Assembly: GCA_009746045.1 (NCBI GenBank)
Contig: RPFO01000667.1
Span: 6,342,254 to 6,406,253 of the forward strand
Direction of reading: 5' to 3'
Source of the DNA: Mesostigma viride
Lineage: Eukaryota; Streptophyta; Mesostigmatophyceae; Mesostigmatales; Mesostigmataceae
DNA length: 64,000 nt
Shown: positions 1 through 10,650 of the stretch, in pieces
Layout: each line of letters begins with the position of its first letter
How positions within the stretch are numbered: position 1 is the stretch's first letter
Notes under the pieces: generated by a model
Databases searched by the model: none
The model's input: only the letters and a program-made list of their open reading frames with translations
What the model was told of the DNA's origin: nothing
Translations under genes and position numbers: made by a program

Positions 1-1081
1 CTGCGCGCGTCCGCCTTCCCCTTTGTCTGGCTCGTGTTCACCGTGGGCATGTTCACGATGAGCGCGGCCATTTTCAGCCTCTCTGCGATCCCGATCAACG
101 AGGCGGCGATGGGCATATCCAACCTCATCCTCATCGGCAACTGCCTGTTCAGCGGGTACATCCTGACCGAGGTGGGTGCCCTTGTGCAGCTGAGTGGGGC
201 TGGTCATGCCGCGTTGGATGCGTATCATGGTGGTGGGCTAATTTTACTTCTATGGGCCCAACATACACTGGCTCCCAACGGCCTGCTTTGTGGACGCACT
301 TTGACCGAGGTTGGCTGGCGGCGTGGTTCATTTTGAGTTTACTCTATGAGGTGTATCCATAATTTGAAAGTCTATGGGGGCGGCCCTTTGTGGTGGAGAT
401 GGGTGGGCTAATTTACTTCTATGGGCCATGCTGGTTTCCAAGGGCTGTGCTTTCAATCCCCTTCCCTACGAAACCCCACACCATGCCCGCTCCAAACCTT
501 CTCAAGTCCACCCCTACGCTTAACACAACCCCACGCCACCCTATGGCAAGGCAACCAACCCCGATAATGGATCGGTCTAAACACCCCTACCGATAGCGCA
601 CTCGTTGCCACCCTTGGTGTGCTTGCCTTGTCTGCGTCCCCCCCCGCTTGCCCCTTCCCCCCTCCTTGCCTCTCTTGACCCCCCCTGCCCCTTTCCCCCC
701 CTTCCCCCTGCCTCTTCCCCCCCTCGCCTGCCTCTTCCCTCTCCCCTGCAGCCCGAGATCCCTGTGTTCCTGCGCTGGGGCTACTACGGCGCCTTCTTCC
801 AGTACGCCTTCTCCTCCACCATCATCAGCGAGTACGGTGGCGAGACGGAGGCTGTGTTTGGGCCCCCCTACGACACGGAGCGCAAGAACATGCACTGGGT
901 GATCTTTGGCTACATGCTCGCCGTCATGGCGGTGTACCGAGGGCTTGGCGTGCTCCAGCTCTGGTACCTGTCACGGCCGCCCAAGGTGCGAGCGGACCGC
1001 TCACCACCGGCATCCGTCACACAGGAGGCCGCAGCGCAGCCCCCCACGCTGCCCGTCTTGCACCCGACGATGAGCAATTAG
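1..1081 (+). CDS. ABCG-type ABC transporter, C-terminal part (two exons, 5' end outside window)
   Basis: This is the C-terminal transmembrane part of an ABC-2/ABCG (white-brown complex) transporter, a membrane exporter of lipids or other small molecules. Exon 1 (1-171) encodes two hydrophobic helices, around FPFVWLVFTVGMFTM and GISNLILIGNCLFSGYIL. Exon 2 (752-1081) continues in the same phase with PEIPVFLRWGYYGAFFQYA, matching the usual ABCG pattern in which a re-entrant segment is followed by a W..Y.sPf.YA block. A last helix (WVIFGYMLAVMAVYRGLGVL) and a short polar tail follow, with a TAG stop at 1079-1081. The extracellular loop SEYGGETEAVFGPPYDTE precedes the last helix. The nucleotide-binding domain lies upstream of the window. 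Substrate and exact subfamily cannot be told. I see this as the only confident host gene here. Confidence 0.85.
172..751 (+). other. Intron of the ABCG gene (phase 0)
   Basis: The donor is GAG|gtgggt at 171/172 and the acceptor is ctgcag|CCC at 751/752, preceded by about 120 bases of almost pure C/T. Both exons join in phase 0 into an uninterrupted transporter sequence. The intron holds two imperfect copies (about 40 bp, near 230-277 and 400-443) of a segment containing gtgggctaattt.acttctatgggcc, a local direct duplication. The open frames inside the pyrimidine tract are compositional and not genes. Confidence 0.8.
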
Positions 1082-2544
1082 TAATACACATGGTGGGGAC
1101 CCGCGGACGACGAGCATGGCGAGAAGATTAAGCCGCACGATGCGCACGAGAACTGAGAAGGGCTTTCAATTCGGCTGATGCACACGCATTGCCTAAATGC
1201 CTGGTTGATCGCGCAAGTTCGGCCTGTGAATATGATGCCACGGTGGTGCCGCGCCTGCCAGCAAGTCCCGCGTGGCGGCGCGCCCCTGTGGGGCAAACGA
1301 TTGTTGTGGGGACAGCGTCCGTCAAAGTTTTGGTTGTACGCTGTGTATATTTAATAGGGCATACTAATATTAGGAAGAAGGTGGATGATGCCGACCCAAT
1401 GCAGCAGAACGTGATAATACGTACCTAGACACGGAGGCTGACGGTGGTACTTCCATGTTGGGCTCATGCGCGTGGGGAAGGAGAATGACCCGGTGCCAGC
1501 AAGTGCATCCTCCAAACATGGTGCCCTCCACTGGATTGGGAACTGAATAAGAAACAGCTCGTTTGCTGTGTGCAGGTTGGTGGCATCAGCAGCTGGTCGA
1601 CTTCTGTGCGATTTTTCATGGTTTGATGATTTCCTTTTTTTTCTATGGGCACTCTTCAGGAGGGGTCACGAGAGCAAAAATCCTCCATGAAATGGGAGTG
1701 GGATGGAATCGGATTATCTAACCTCTAGTTGCAGAGCCCCACGGCACGAATTATGCCGATTTTAGCCACACGCGTGTCAACACCCACTGACTTGGGGTTG
1801 GTATCAAGGAGACAACTAGGTTGGTATCCTTCATAATAGCTCAGTGTAACGACTAAAAATGATCATCAACATCATCCATAGTCCACAATAAGAAAGATCT
1901 TTACTTGGGTTGCCTTCTTGAAGAAGAGTCTCCAAGTATACCCGAGAAATGTTGAGATGGGAATTCCACAGCACGTGGTTTAGGGAACCACACCCCTCGC
2001 ACACACACCTAGCCAAGTAGTATCCTAGACCTCTTCTGTGGAACTGGAAGTTGTCTACAATCAGGGGCTTTGGGATGATGGACGAATGAAGCTTATCTTT
2101 ATTATACCATGATATGGAATGGATCAAAACCAACGTGTCAACAATGGCGACCCCGCGTCCTGATATCGACGTGCATGTCGAGCATGCTCCAACCTTAGCC
2201 TGAAACGAACCAATCAAATCACAGAATCTCAAAGTAAGATCTCTTCATCCTTCTTAGCTACACGTAACAGAACAACACACAAACCAGCGTGGCAGAATCC
2301 AGATGTGAGATCATGGAATCTCAGTAAGCACTGAATCCTAAAGGACCGTTTAAGACTCGACCCAACTGGGCCCACTCGCAACCGTACATGTCCCGGCTGA
2401 GTATCTTTGGTTCTTGTCTGTTTGTGATGGCGCCGCTGTTCAGTGTCCTGGCCCTCGGCCTTTTCAAATCTCTGCTGCCCATGTGCGGCGTGGGCCACAA
2501 CAACAACAACAATAGGGGAGCGGGGAATTGAATTGAATTGAATC
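1082..2544. other. Intergenic stretch downstream of ABCG, no gene seen
   Basis: This holds the presumed 3' untranslated region of the transporter and then unique-looking sequence. A 133-codon open frame lies on the minus strand (1831-2232), but I recognise no domain, the composition is cysteine- and serine-rich, and no supporting signal is visible. At 2521-2544 (AATTG)n simple repeat begins; it is read here as the 3' tail of the minus-strand element that follows. Confidence 0.5.
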
Positions 2545-2582
2545 GTAACATAACTCCGTTGGGAGAATATGTAGCACATATC

Positions 2583-3477
2583 CGGAGGCCCTGGCCCTCG
2601 GCATGGCAGGGCCCCCACCCACACTCCGCCTCTTAGACGATGCCGAGGTCAACTACCCTACTTCAGGCCGCTTCAAGCTGCTCGGCAGTTGGCTTCCTGA
2701 CTGCGAGGACGACATGACGACACGGATCGGCATGGCGTGGGCGCACCTCCATGACCACCGCCGCTGGTGGAGCAACCCCGCCCTACCCCGGATCGTCAAG
2801 CGTGACCTCTTCAAGGTCGTCATTCTGACGATCCTGACCTACGGCGCCGAGACGTGGACACTGATGCAGGAGCTGGAGCAACGACTCGACGGCGCCGTCA
2901 CCAAGATGCTGCGCAAGGCCCTTAACATCCCCTTTGGTTTGCACATTAGTAATGAGGATTTGTACGCTGATTTGCCCTATGTTTCCCACATTATTAGGCA
3001 CAGGCGCCTGGGCCTAGCCGGGCACCTGGCCCGCACAGATCAGGTAGATACATCAGATAGACTAGCTGGCACCAAGCCCGCCCAGCCTGGGCGATATGTC
3101 CTCACCTGGCGTGCCCCCGGCCGCGCGCGGCAGGGCCGCCACCCGTGGACTTTTCGTGATAGACTCGGCATGGACATGTGCTACACTAGACGTGACGGGC
3201 TCACCCCCGGGCAGCCTCCTGGTTTGTCTGTAATATGGAGGCAGATGGTGCGCAAGGATAGATGGCAAGTAGTGATGAAGGAGACCACCCCCAAGCCTGT
3301 GGGGGCTCCGCGTGTGACCAAGTATGGCATTCATAGCGATTCGGGCCGCGGTGCCCACACCCCTGTAACTAGGACCTAGATAGCTTATACCATCCATTCC
3401 ATCCCATGTTCCCCTCCCACTGAGGACTTATGCTCACGTGACGCAGTCACGTGTCTATTAATTAATTAATTAATTAA
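2583..3477 (+). mobile_element. 5'-truncated APE LINE copy (LINE-A), ORF2 C-terminus and 3' end
   Basis: It is almost identical to the last ~890 bp of the LINE at 18708-21204, starting at cggaggccctgg. It encodes the C-terminal 258 codons of ORF2 (2603-3379), downstream of the RT catalytic domain. This part includes IRHRRLGLAGHLARTD and the tryptophan-containing tail GRHPWTFRDRLGMDM. The 3' end is stem-loop cacgtgacgcagtcacgtg followed by (ATTA)n at about 3457-3477. It is inserted in the 3' end of family B copy 1. A possible duplication (atcc, 2579-2582 and 3477-3480) is short. It is a dead fragment: 5' truncation removed the endonuclease and RT core. Confidence 0.85.
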
Positions 3478-3863
3478 TCCCTGAGAAGGGGCATATGGCT
3501 TTTAATACATTCTAGGCTACTTCCTGCAAGAGTGGAATGTAAGCAACACTTGCTCTAAGTGCCTCAAGGGCACCGGCACCACCATGCTGTCTGAGGTTCA
3601 ACCCAGCGAAGGGGATCCTGGCACGGGGGAGGAAGATCATCATGGCTATACAAGGGCTAGGGCATGGCTTCTCGACAGAGAGCATCTCTCTGCATAGGCA
3701 TAGCATAGCTAAATTCTTAATGCAACATCCATGGGGGTCCCATTATAGGCATGGCTTGGCTAAATTCTGAAGGCAACATCCATGGGGGCCATTATGGGCG
3801 CACATGCGCGTGGGCCACATGCTAGGCTAAGCCTGACTAATCTACACTACTGGTATGGATTCC

Positions 3864-4897
3864 CTAGTCTGAGGTGGCAGGAGGGGGCTGCCAGGGCTTG
3901 TGGTCAACGTGGATGACCGCCCCCCTCCAGTATACCGGCTTCCCCCCTGCGCTCTGCCGGAGCTGAAGGTAGGTCGGCCATAGCTCGCGTCGCCGCTGTT
4001 GCTGGGCCAGGGTCAAGTCGTCGTCCAGCGTGAAGCGAGTCTCCGAGAGCTTCTTGCGGCATTTAAGGAACGCCAGCTTGTCCGCCATGTACTTAAAGGT
4101 GAGGAGCACGGGTGCCGGGCCAGCCTTACCCCGCGTGCGGGGGAGGCGGACAGCCGACATGTCCAGCTCACCAGTGAGTAGCATGGGGGCAAAAATGTCG
4201 CGCTTAATAGCCTCAAGAAGGCTCGTGGAGGTCTCACCTGCCGGCTGGTCGAAGTGCTTGACGATGACATTGTGGCTGCGCCGGGCGATGTCGGCTTCCT
4301 CGCGAAGGTCGAGGGCTTGTTGCTTGAGTTGTGCCGAGATGGTGGAGGTGGTGGAGGTGGTGTGCTGCTTAAGCAAGTCCGCCCAGGTGGAGGGAGCATC
4401 GCCGGCCGGGCCAGCAGGCGCCGGCTGGGCGGCGATGTCCTTCACCGCCTGGGCGGTGAGGCCAGCGGTGTCATGCAAGCTCTCAAGGGCGGTGGCGGTG
4501 GCTTGAAGGCGTAGGTCGAGGTCGAGGAGCTGGGCTTTGATGTCGGCAGTGGAGGCGGAAATGGCAGCTAGTGGAGGTGGCGGTCAGGTGAGGAAGTTCA
4601 GCAGCCAGCGGGCCACCCATTGCTGCGACGTCAGCAGCAAGGCCGGGGGGTCACGTGCTGCTGAAAGGCTTCCATGAGGATGGAACGGAGGGTGGGGGCG
4701 GAGATGGATGGAGCCCAGATCTCGCCGTCAGAGCGCTGGAGAAGGGAGTTGAGGATGGTATGCTGGATTTGAGGGCGAGGGCACCCGAACAGCAGGCGGA
4801 TGTCGTTCCATCGGCGGCCGTCCGGGAGGAGGAGGCGATTGTTGTCGTGGAGATGGAGGCACAGGTCGTAAAGCGAGGCGTAGTCCCCGAAGAGGGA
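3864..4897 (-). pseudogene. Family B ORF1 protein, C-terminal part
   Basis: The minus-strand frame 4478-3864 gives 204 residues of an L1-ORF1-like nucleic-acid-binding protein. An RRM-like segment (RRSHNVIVKHFDQPAGETS, then LDMSAVRLPRTRGKAGPAPVLLTF) is followed by a C-terminal domain (FTLDDDLTLAQQQRRRELWPTYLQLRQ ... VYWRGAVIHVD). This layout, RRM then CTD ending in a hydrophobic ..G..I.VD, is that of LINE-1 type ORF1 chaperones. Upstream, another frame between 4897 and about 4660 reads FGDYASLYDLCLHLHDNN, which matches copy 2 of the family. The gene is cut at 4897 by the foldback element and contains a frame change between about 4660 and 4480. Confidence 0.75.
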
Positions 4898-4979
4898 GGG
4901 GATTCATAGGTGTTTGCTCAATTTCACAAGTCTTCAAATGAGTAAAAAAAAAATCTTTCAGATCTGAGGGTACCTAAAG

Positions 4980-6565
4980 CTGGACTGTTGCAGGCAGCAT
5001 GTAGACCATGAAAATAGACCACCCACGAAAATTGGGCTCATTCTGAGCTCAAATGGTGACATGTGACAGCATACATGTGCAGTTTTTCGTCATTTTCCCC
5101 CTTTTCTTACATGAAACAAATATGAATAGTGAACAAATGAACTCATATCAGGCTGGATTCTTGCAGGCAGCATCTAGACCATGAAAATAGACCACCCACA
5201 AAAATTGGGCTCATTCTGAGCTCAAATGGTGACATGTGACAGCATACATGTGCAGTTTTTCGTCATTTTCCCCCTTTTCTTACATGAAACAAATATGAAT
5301 AGTGGACAAATGAACTCATTTCAGGCTGGATTCTTGCAGGCAGCATGTAGACCATGCAAATAGACCACCCACAAAAATTGGGCTCATTCTGAGCTCAAAT
5401 GGTGACATGTGACAGCATACATGTGCAGTTTTTCGTCATTTTCCCCCTTTTCTTACATGAAACAAATATGAATAGTGGACAAATGAACTCATTTCAGGCT
5501 GGATTCTTGCAGGCAGCATGTAGACCATGAAAATAGACCACCCACAAAAATTGGGCTCATTCTGAGCTCAAATGGTGACATGTGACAGCATACATGTGCA
5601 TTTTTTCGTCATTTTCCCCCTTTTCTTACATGAAACAAATATGAATAGTGGACAAATGAACTCATTTCAGGCTGGATTCTTGCAGGCAGCATCTAGACCA
5701 TGAAAATAGACCACCCACAAAAATTGGGCTCATTCTGAGCTCAAATGGTGACATGTGACAGCATACATGTGCAGTTTTTCGTCATTTTCCCCCTTTTCTG
5801 ACATGAAACAAATATGAATAGTGAACAAATGAACTCATTTCAGGCTGGATTCTTGCAAGCAGCATCTAGACCATGAAAATAGACCACCCACAAAAATTGG
5901 GCTCATTCTGAGCTCAAATGGTGACATGTGACAGTGTAAATATGCAGCTTTTCGTCATTTGCACCGGTTTCTTACATGAAACTAATAGGAATCATGACCA
6001 AATGAACTCATATCGAGCTGCCAGGATTCTTGCAAGCAACATTTAAACCATAATACTACACCACCTACAAAAATTGGGCTCATTATGAGCTCAAATGGTG
6101 ACATGTGACAGTATAAATATGCAGTTTTACGCCATTTTCATCGTTTTCTTACACGAAATAAATAGGAATCATGACCAAATGAGCTCATATCGAGCTGGAT
6201 TCTTGCAAGCTACATTTAAACCATAATACTAGACCACCTACAAAAATTGGGCTCATTATGAGCTCAAATGGTGACATGTGACAGTATAAATATGCAACCT
6301 TTTGTCATTTGCACCGGTTTCTTACATGAAACAAATAGGAATCATGAACCAATGAACTCATATCCAGCTGGATTCTTGCAAGCTACATTTAAACCATAAT
6401 ACTACACCACCTACAAAAATTGGGCTCATTATGAGCTCAAATGGTGACATGTGACAGTATGAATATGCAGTTTTACGCCATTTGCACCGGTTTCTTACAT
6501 GAAACAAATAGGAATCATGACCAAATGAACTCATATCAAGCTGGATTCTTGCAAGCTTAACATCC
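4980..6565. repeat. 173-bp satellite array, left arm (9 units plus a partial)
   Basis: Units start with ctgga.t.ttgca at 4980, 5153, 5326, 5499, 5672, 5845, 6018, 6195, 6368 and 6541, a spacing of 173 except one unit of 177 carrying a 4-bp insertion. The outer five units are nearly identical; the inner four are diverged as a group (for example tataaatatgcag for catacatgtgcag). This is the pattern expected when the outer part has been homogenised recently. Confidence 0.95.
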
Positions 6566-6654
6566 ATGAAATATGCTCATTGTATAATGGTTTACGATTT
6601 ATGAATGCAGGGGGGTCGCTACGCGAGTGACCAACAAGCACTCAAGTCAACAAT

Positions 6655-6789
6655 ATGCCCAGAAAGAAGGCAGGGCCAGGTAAAGTAAAGGCTGGTCCTG
6701 AAAATGCACCCAGGGTGCCCACAACATGTCTACGTTACACCCTCGCTATCCTAGACCCTGCAGCCTGCCGGGGGGGGCACAAAATGTAA
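6655..6789 (+). CDS. Short basic ORF in foldback interior (possible first exon)
   Basis: Forty-four codons starting MPRKKAGPGKVKAGPENAPR, just inside the left satellite array. The lysine/arginine-rich start resembles the N-terminus of many transposases or DNA-binding proteins, but there is no domain to name. It could be a leftover first exon of the element's own gene. The frame stops in a G-rich stretch at 6787. It may also be chance. Confidence 0.25.
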   Translation: MPRKKAGPGKVKAGPENAPRVPTTCLRYTLAILDPAACRGGHKM

Positions 6790-7298
6790 CTGGCAGCCAG
6801 GGACCATGGTGCAGGCCAAATAGCAGGTGTAAAGCTAGCTCAAAGCTAGCTCAGTCCAAAGAATGAAATAATAAGAAGCAAATACTTGGCAAGGTTAGGT
6901 CCATGATCGTTATTGGAGGCTTGGCTGCCACCACGGTGCTCGACAATGATGCTGAAGCCTTCAATTATATATAAAGCAGATACTGCAAAGAGGCACAAAT
7001 AGCAATACAAGCACAATGTAAGCATGACAAGCTCAAGTTTCCAAGCCAGTCTAGCTCACTTGGACATGAGTTAAAGCGTTGGAAACATATGGGCAACATC
7101 CCAGCAGGCCTTGAAAAAGTTTTCAGCAACAAGGCAGTATATGTTTTAAATCAAACTACCACATTGCAATTCTAAGCACAGTGACTTCTGCTTGCTGCTG
7201 TTTTGACGACACAAGGCCGTTTACCTTTTCAGTGACAACACGGGAAAAGAAAGCATTACCCAGCAAACTTCCTTTAAGTTCCCCGGACATAGGCGTAA

Positions 7299-7943
7299 TC
7301 ACAACCACGACGTTGGGCATCGAAAAGAACCGGAATCATAAAGTCTGCGGGAGTTATAAGCTACGATACTCTTGACACGCTTATTTAGAACGACGCGGTT
7401 GCGGATGACATCCGGAACCTTGTTCTTGACGTGCGCCCAGGCCGCCAGCTGCGCGGAACAGCTCAAGAAATATATATTAAAGGACGGTGACGCCCGGGAA
7501 GCACCCAGCCTTGCGGCAAAAGTAAAATATGGCTCGCGCTCGCCGTGGTTTTCGCCAGGCGTGACTGCGATATCACGACGAAAAAATGGAGACTCTTTGA
7601 CCCATCTAACTGCCCAGGTCCCTCTGTTGCCCGGGTCGCCCATTAGCCCAGAAGCGTACCATAACCCATACTCGCGATATCCGCAGCTACTGGGCGGAAA
7701 AAGAAATTGTAAAACCGAACAGCATACTGACCTATCATGCCATCTACGTAGCTTCCAGAATTTCTTCACCGTTGCCAAAATCCGTTCATGAACAATATTT
7801 TCGACGTACACAAAGCACCTGCACGTCAATCTCCCCTGACATTGGTTATCTGCCCCATCTTCATGATCTAACACGCAAACACCTAAAGTATTTGCATAAC
7901 ACAGGCGTTTTGCCCTCTGGTTCTCAGTTTCACTCATTGCCAT
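7299..7943 (-). CDS. Unrecognised 214-codon open frame in foldback interior
   Basis: Minus-strand frame beginning MAMSETENQRAKRLCYANTL with a cysteine-rich first third (CVLDHEDGADNQCQGRLTCRC) and a basic segment (RILATVKKFWKLRRWHDR). No domain is recognised and no homologue is present elsewhere in the window. It is the longest open frame of the foldback interior outside the minisatellite. It might be a remnant of a transposase or captured host sequence, or fortuitous. Confidence 0.25.
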   Translation of the reverse strand: MAMSETENQRAKRLCYANTLGVCVLDHEDGADNQCQGRLTCRCFVYVENIVHERILATVKKFWKLRRWHDRSVCCSVLQFLFPPSSCGYREYGLWYASGLMGDPGNRGTWAVRWVKESPFFRRDIAVTPGENHGEREPYFTFAARLGASRASPSFNIYFLSCSAQLAAWAHVKNKVPDVIRNRVVLNKRVKSIVAYNSRRLYDSGSFRCPTSWL

Positions 7944-8160
7944 ATCATATTATGCAGGCACGTTTTGGTAAACAATCGCCGGCGACGTTGGTTTTGTTCG
8001 TGCGCGCACAAAGTAATTACCGGTAGTGCTTGGCAGGCTGTACGCACCTGCAGCCGCGCGCGCGCAAAGACGACGGTCACTGTGCTTTGTTCATTCAAAT
8101 GCCATTTGCATGCGAGGCTCGGACAACACCGCGGACTGTTTGAATCAGAATTTTTTCACT

Positions 8161-8830
8161 TTTGGATGGTCCTTCGTTTCTCGCATGTTCAGCCCAGTTC
8201 AGGTTGTACGGTCAGTGTTGGGGGTCGGTGCATGGGTTCTCAATGGAATTCTCAATGGAATGCCGCAACAGCCCATTTTCATTGAGAATGCAAGTCCTTT
8301 TCGCATGTTCAGCCCAGTTCAGGCTGTACGGTCAGTGTTGGGGGTCGGTGAATGGGTTCTCAATGGAATTCTCAATGGAATGCCGCAACAGCCCATTTTC
8401 ATTGAGAATGCAAGACCTTTTTGCATGTTCAGCCCAGTTCAGGCTGTACGGTCAGTGTTGGGGGTCGTTGAATGAGTTCTCAATGGAATTCTCAATGGAA
8501 TGCCGCAACAGCCCATTTTCATTGAGAATGCAAGTCCTTTTCGCATGTTCAGCCCAGTTCAGGCTGTACGGTCAGTGTTGGGGGTCGGTGAATGAGTTCT
8601 CAATGGAATTCTCAATGGAATGCCGCAACAGCCCATTTTCATTGAGAATGCAAGTCCTTTTCGCATGTTCAGCCCAATTCAGGCTGTACGGTCAGTGTTG
8701 GGGGTCGGTGAATGAGTTCTGAATGGAATTCTCAATGGAATGCCGTTACAGCCCATTTTCATTGAGAATGCAAGACCTTTTCGTATGTTCTGGCTGTACG
8801 GTCAGTGTTGGGGGTCGGTGAATGAATTCT
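8161..8830 (+). repeat. 120-bp minisatellite (five full units plus partial)
   Basis: Copies repeat with an exact 120-bp period at 8161, 8281, 8401, 8521, 8641 and 8761, the last carrying a short deletion. Each unit contains gttctcaatggaattctcaatgg and, at the end, cattttcattgagaatg, so units can form internal stems. Because 120 is a multiple of three, open frames run through the array as 40-residue repeats; I regard this as a by-product of the period. Confidence 0.95.
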
Positions 8831-8996
8831 GCATGAATGGAACTTTCATACGCCGCGCTGAGTCGGTGGAAGATCGAGCCACAAAAGAGGCAGGAGAGGC
8901 ATCATTGGGAGAGGCGTGCCAACCCCGAGCGAGACGATGGTGAATTCGATCAAATTGGCTGATTGCAATAATTTTGCGGAGCTAGAATAATCGCTC

Positions 8997-9278
8997 GTGA
9001 CGGCCTTTAGTAAGGAGCACGACATGGCCCATCTGCTATACTCCGATGGCGACGATGAAATAGTGGGATTTGATGAGGTGCAGGCTGCGCTTTGCGCATG
9101 CCCCGGTGTGCAGTTGCCAAATCTTCCACCTGCGAGCATTGCGCGAGGGAAGGCGGACATTACTGAGTGCATTCGCAAGCAGGTCGCCCAGCGTTCCACG
9201 GCAATGAAGCAAGCCAAGGCCACCCCGCGCCACAAGCGCCGGCCTCCCATCATTCCTGATTCAGACTCTGATGACTAG
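8997..9278 (+). CDS. Small acidic-tailed ORF at the right of the foldback interior (possible last exon)
   Basis: Ninety-three codons ending PRHKRRPPIIPDSDSDD, a nuclear-localisation-like basic patch followed by an acidic tail. No domain is recognised. It sits immediately inside the right satellite array, mirroring the basic ORF inside the left array, so it may be the last exon of a lost or internally deleted element gene. The same frame extends upstream through one stop to 8937. Low certainty. Confidence 0.3.
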   Translation: MTAFSKEHDMAHLLYSDGDDEIVGFDEVQAALCACPGVQLPNLPPASIARGKADITECIRKQVAQRSTAMKQAKATPRHKRRPPIIPDSDSDD

Positions 9279-9539
9279 CCTTGCCGCATGTGGCTTTTAA
9301 TTTTTCATGGCTGCCCTACCTTCTCGGTGCATGCTTTGCGGCTAGCAGCCTTGTGATCAACACATTCCGTGTCTTATGACCTTGGTTCATAGGTTTATTA
9401 CATGTCCTTACAATTGGTAGAACATATATCAAATGGGATAAAACCATATTTGGGTGAACAGGTTTCATGGCTCATGGCTCATCTATTTTTTTTCAATGGG
9501 ATATGACGTAAAAGCTGGCAATGTGCATTTTCTAAATGC

Positions 9540-10226
9540 TGCCTGCAAGAATCCAACTTGATATGAGTTCATTTGTTCACTATTCATATTTGTTTCATGT
9601 AAGTTAACCGAGAAAATGACGAAAAACTGCAAATGTATGCTGTCACATGTCACCATTTGAGCTCAGAATGAGCCCAATTTTTGTGGGTGGTCTATTTTCA
9701 TGGTCTAGATGCTGCCTGCAAGAATCCAGCCTGAAATGAGTTCATTTGTTCACTATTCATATTTGTTTCATGTAAGAAAAGGGGGAAAATGACGAAAAAC
9801 TGCACATGTATGCTGTCACATGTCACCATTTGAGCTCAAAATGAGCCCAATTTTCGTGGGTGGTCTATTTTCATGGTATAAATGCTGCCTGCAAGAATCC
9901 AGCCTGATATGAGTTCATTTGTTCACTATTCATATTTGTTTCATGTAAGAAAAGGGGGAAAATGACGAAAAACTGCACATGTATGCTGTCACATGTCACC
10001 ATTTGAGCTCAGAATGAGCCCAATTTTCGTGGGTGGTCTATTTTCATGGTATAAATGCTGCCTGCAAGAATCCAGCCTGAAATGAGTTCATTTGTCCACT
10101 ATTCATATTTGTTGCATGTAAGAAAAGGGGGAAAATGACGAAAAACTGCACATGTATGCTGTCACATGTCACCATTTGAGCTCAGAATGAGCCCAATTTT
10201 TGTGGGTGGTCTATTTTCATGGTCTG
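9540..10226. repeat. 173-bp satellite array, right arm (4 units, inverted)
   Basis: Units start with tgcctgcaagaatcc at 9540, 9713, 9886 and 10059, exactly 173 apart, and are the reverse complement of the left array. The outer units match the homogenised outer class of the left arm; the innermost (9540-9712) is the most different. Confidence 0.95.
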
Positions 10227-10328
10227 AAGGCTGGATGACCCCTGCTTTATTGACAAATATAAGGATTTAATCACATGTGGAAAAATTGAGTAAAATTTAT
10301 GAAATTGAGCAAACACTTATGAATCCCC

Positions 10329-10644
10329 TCAGGATGCAGTGCAGAGCATCGGCCGGAGACATGTTGGTCCAGTCGTGATCATCGACCTGGAAAGGTTGGA
10401 GCCGACAGCGCGGTTCCGAGGGGCGTGAAGACCCTCCTGTTTTGTCGGCGGAGCGGGCGCGTTTAGGGTCAGGCGATGCCGAAGGCGAGGCATGGAGCCC
10501 GGGAGGTTGCTGGGCGACCACCAGTGCACGACTAGTGTCACCGCTGCCTGCCGGAGCTGGCAAAGCTGCAGCCGCAGCTGCCGCATTTTCATGGGCGAGC
10601 GCATCCGCCAAACTGCGTTGCGTCGACAGGCGTTTGCTCGTCAT
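10329..10644 (-). pseudogene. Family B ORF1 protein, N-terminal part
   Basis: It starts at 10644 with MTSKRLSTQRSLADALAHEN. Alanine-rich and low-complexity sequence follows (SPSASPDPKRARS), then WTNMSPADALHCIL, just before the foldback element begins. The start is supported by copy 2, which begins MTSKRSSTQRSLTNALSNEN, and by the family C protein (SPSASPEPKKP, WQELSPQECIEVLQF). The rest of the protein lies 5.4 kb away at 4897-3864. Confidence 0.75.
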
Positions 10645-10650
10645 ATATTG

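Larger units (their letters stand above)
4898..10328. mobile_element. 5.43-kb foldback-like DNA element with satellite-filled inverted arms
   Basis: The element is bounded by near-perfect ~29-bp terminal inverted repeats, GGGGATTCATAGGTGTTTG... at 4898-4926 and its complement at 10300-10328. Inside each end lies an array of the same 173-bp satellite, in opposite orientation: nine units on the left and four on the right. The interior (6570-9535) carries a short basic ORF start, a 120-bp minisatellite and an acidic-tailed ORF. It interrupts ORF1 of a family B element: ORF1 N-terminus ends at 10329 and resumes at 4897, in register with the intact arrangement in copy 2. I see no clear target duplication. 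Architecture fits Foldback/Galileo-type elements or another cut-and-paste family with subterminal repeats. No transposase is recognised, so it is probably non-autonomous. Confidence 0.8.
2545..10650 (-). mobile_element. ORF1-only LINE-like element, family B, copy 1 (with two nested insertions)
   Basis: This is a minus-strand element whose 3' end lies at about 2545 and whose ORF1 starts at 10644. It is defined by comparison with a second copy at 14045-16061: the block containing aactcc.ttgggag...gtagcacata and then ctgagaaggggca is contiguous there. Here it is split by a LINE (2583-3477). ORF1 is split by a foldback element (4898-10328). The 3' end is a short stem (ACTCC...GGAGT) followed by simple repeat, as in LINEs that use short tandem repeats instead of poly(A). 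No reverse transcriptase is found in either copy, so the element is presumably mobilised in trans. The 5' limit beyond 10644 is not resolved. Confidence 0.75.

Noticed and set aside
605-751. Methionine start upstream of the second ABCG exon
   Set aside because: This stretch is a polypyrimidine tract ending in ctgcag; the transporter frame joins exon 1 in phase, so it is intron.
1831-2232. 133-codon minus-strand frame downstream of ABCG
   Set aside because: No recognisable motif and no supporting signals; kept only as a note in the spacer entry.
4980-6565. CRISPR-like or tandem gene array
   Set aside because: The period is 173 bp with no spacer diversity, it is mirrored in inverted orientation at 9540-10226, and it lies inside an inverted-repeat element: a satellite.
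8162-8722. Repeat protein of 40-residue units (FACSAQFRLYGQCWGS...)
   Set aside because: The array period is divisible by three, so several frames stay open. No start, stop or composition suggests a real protein.
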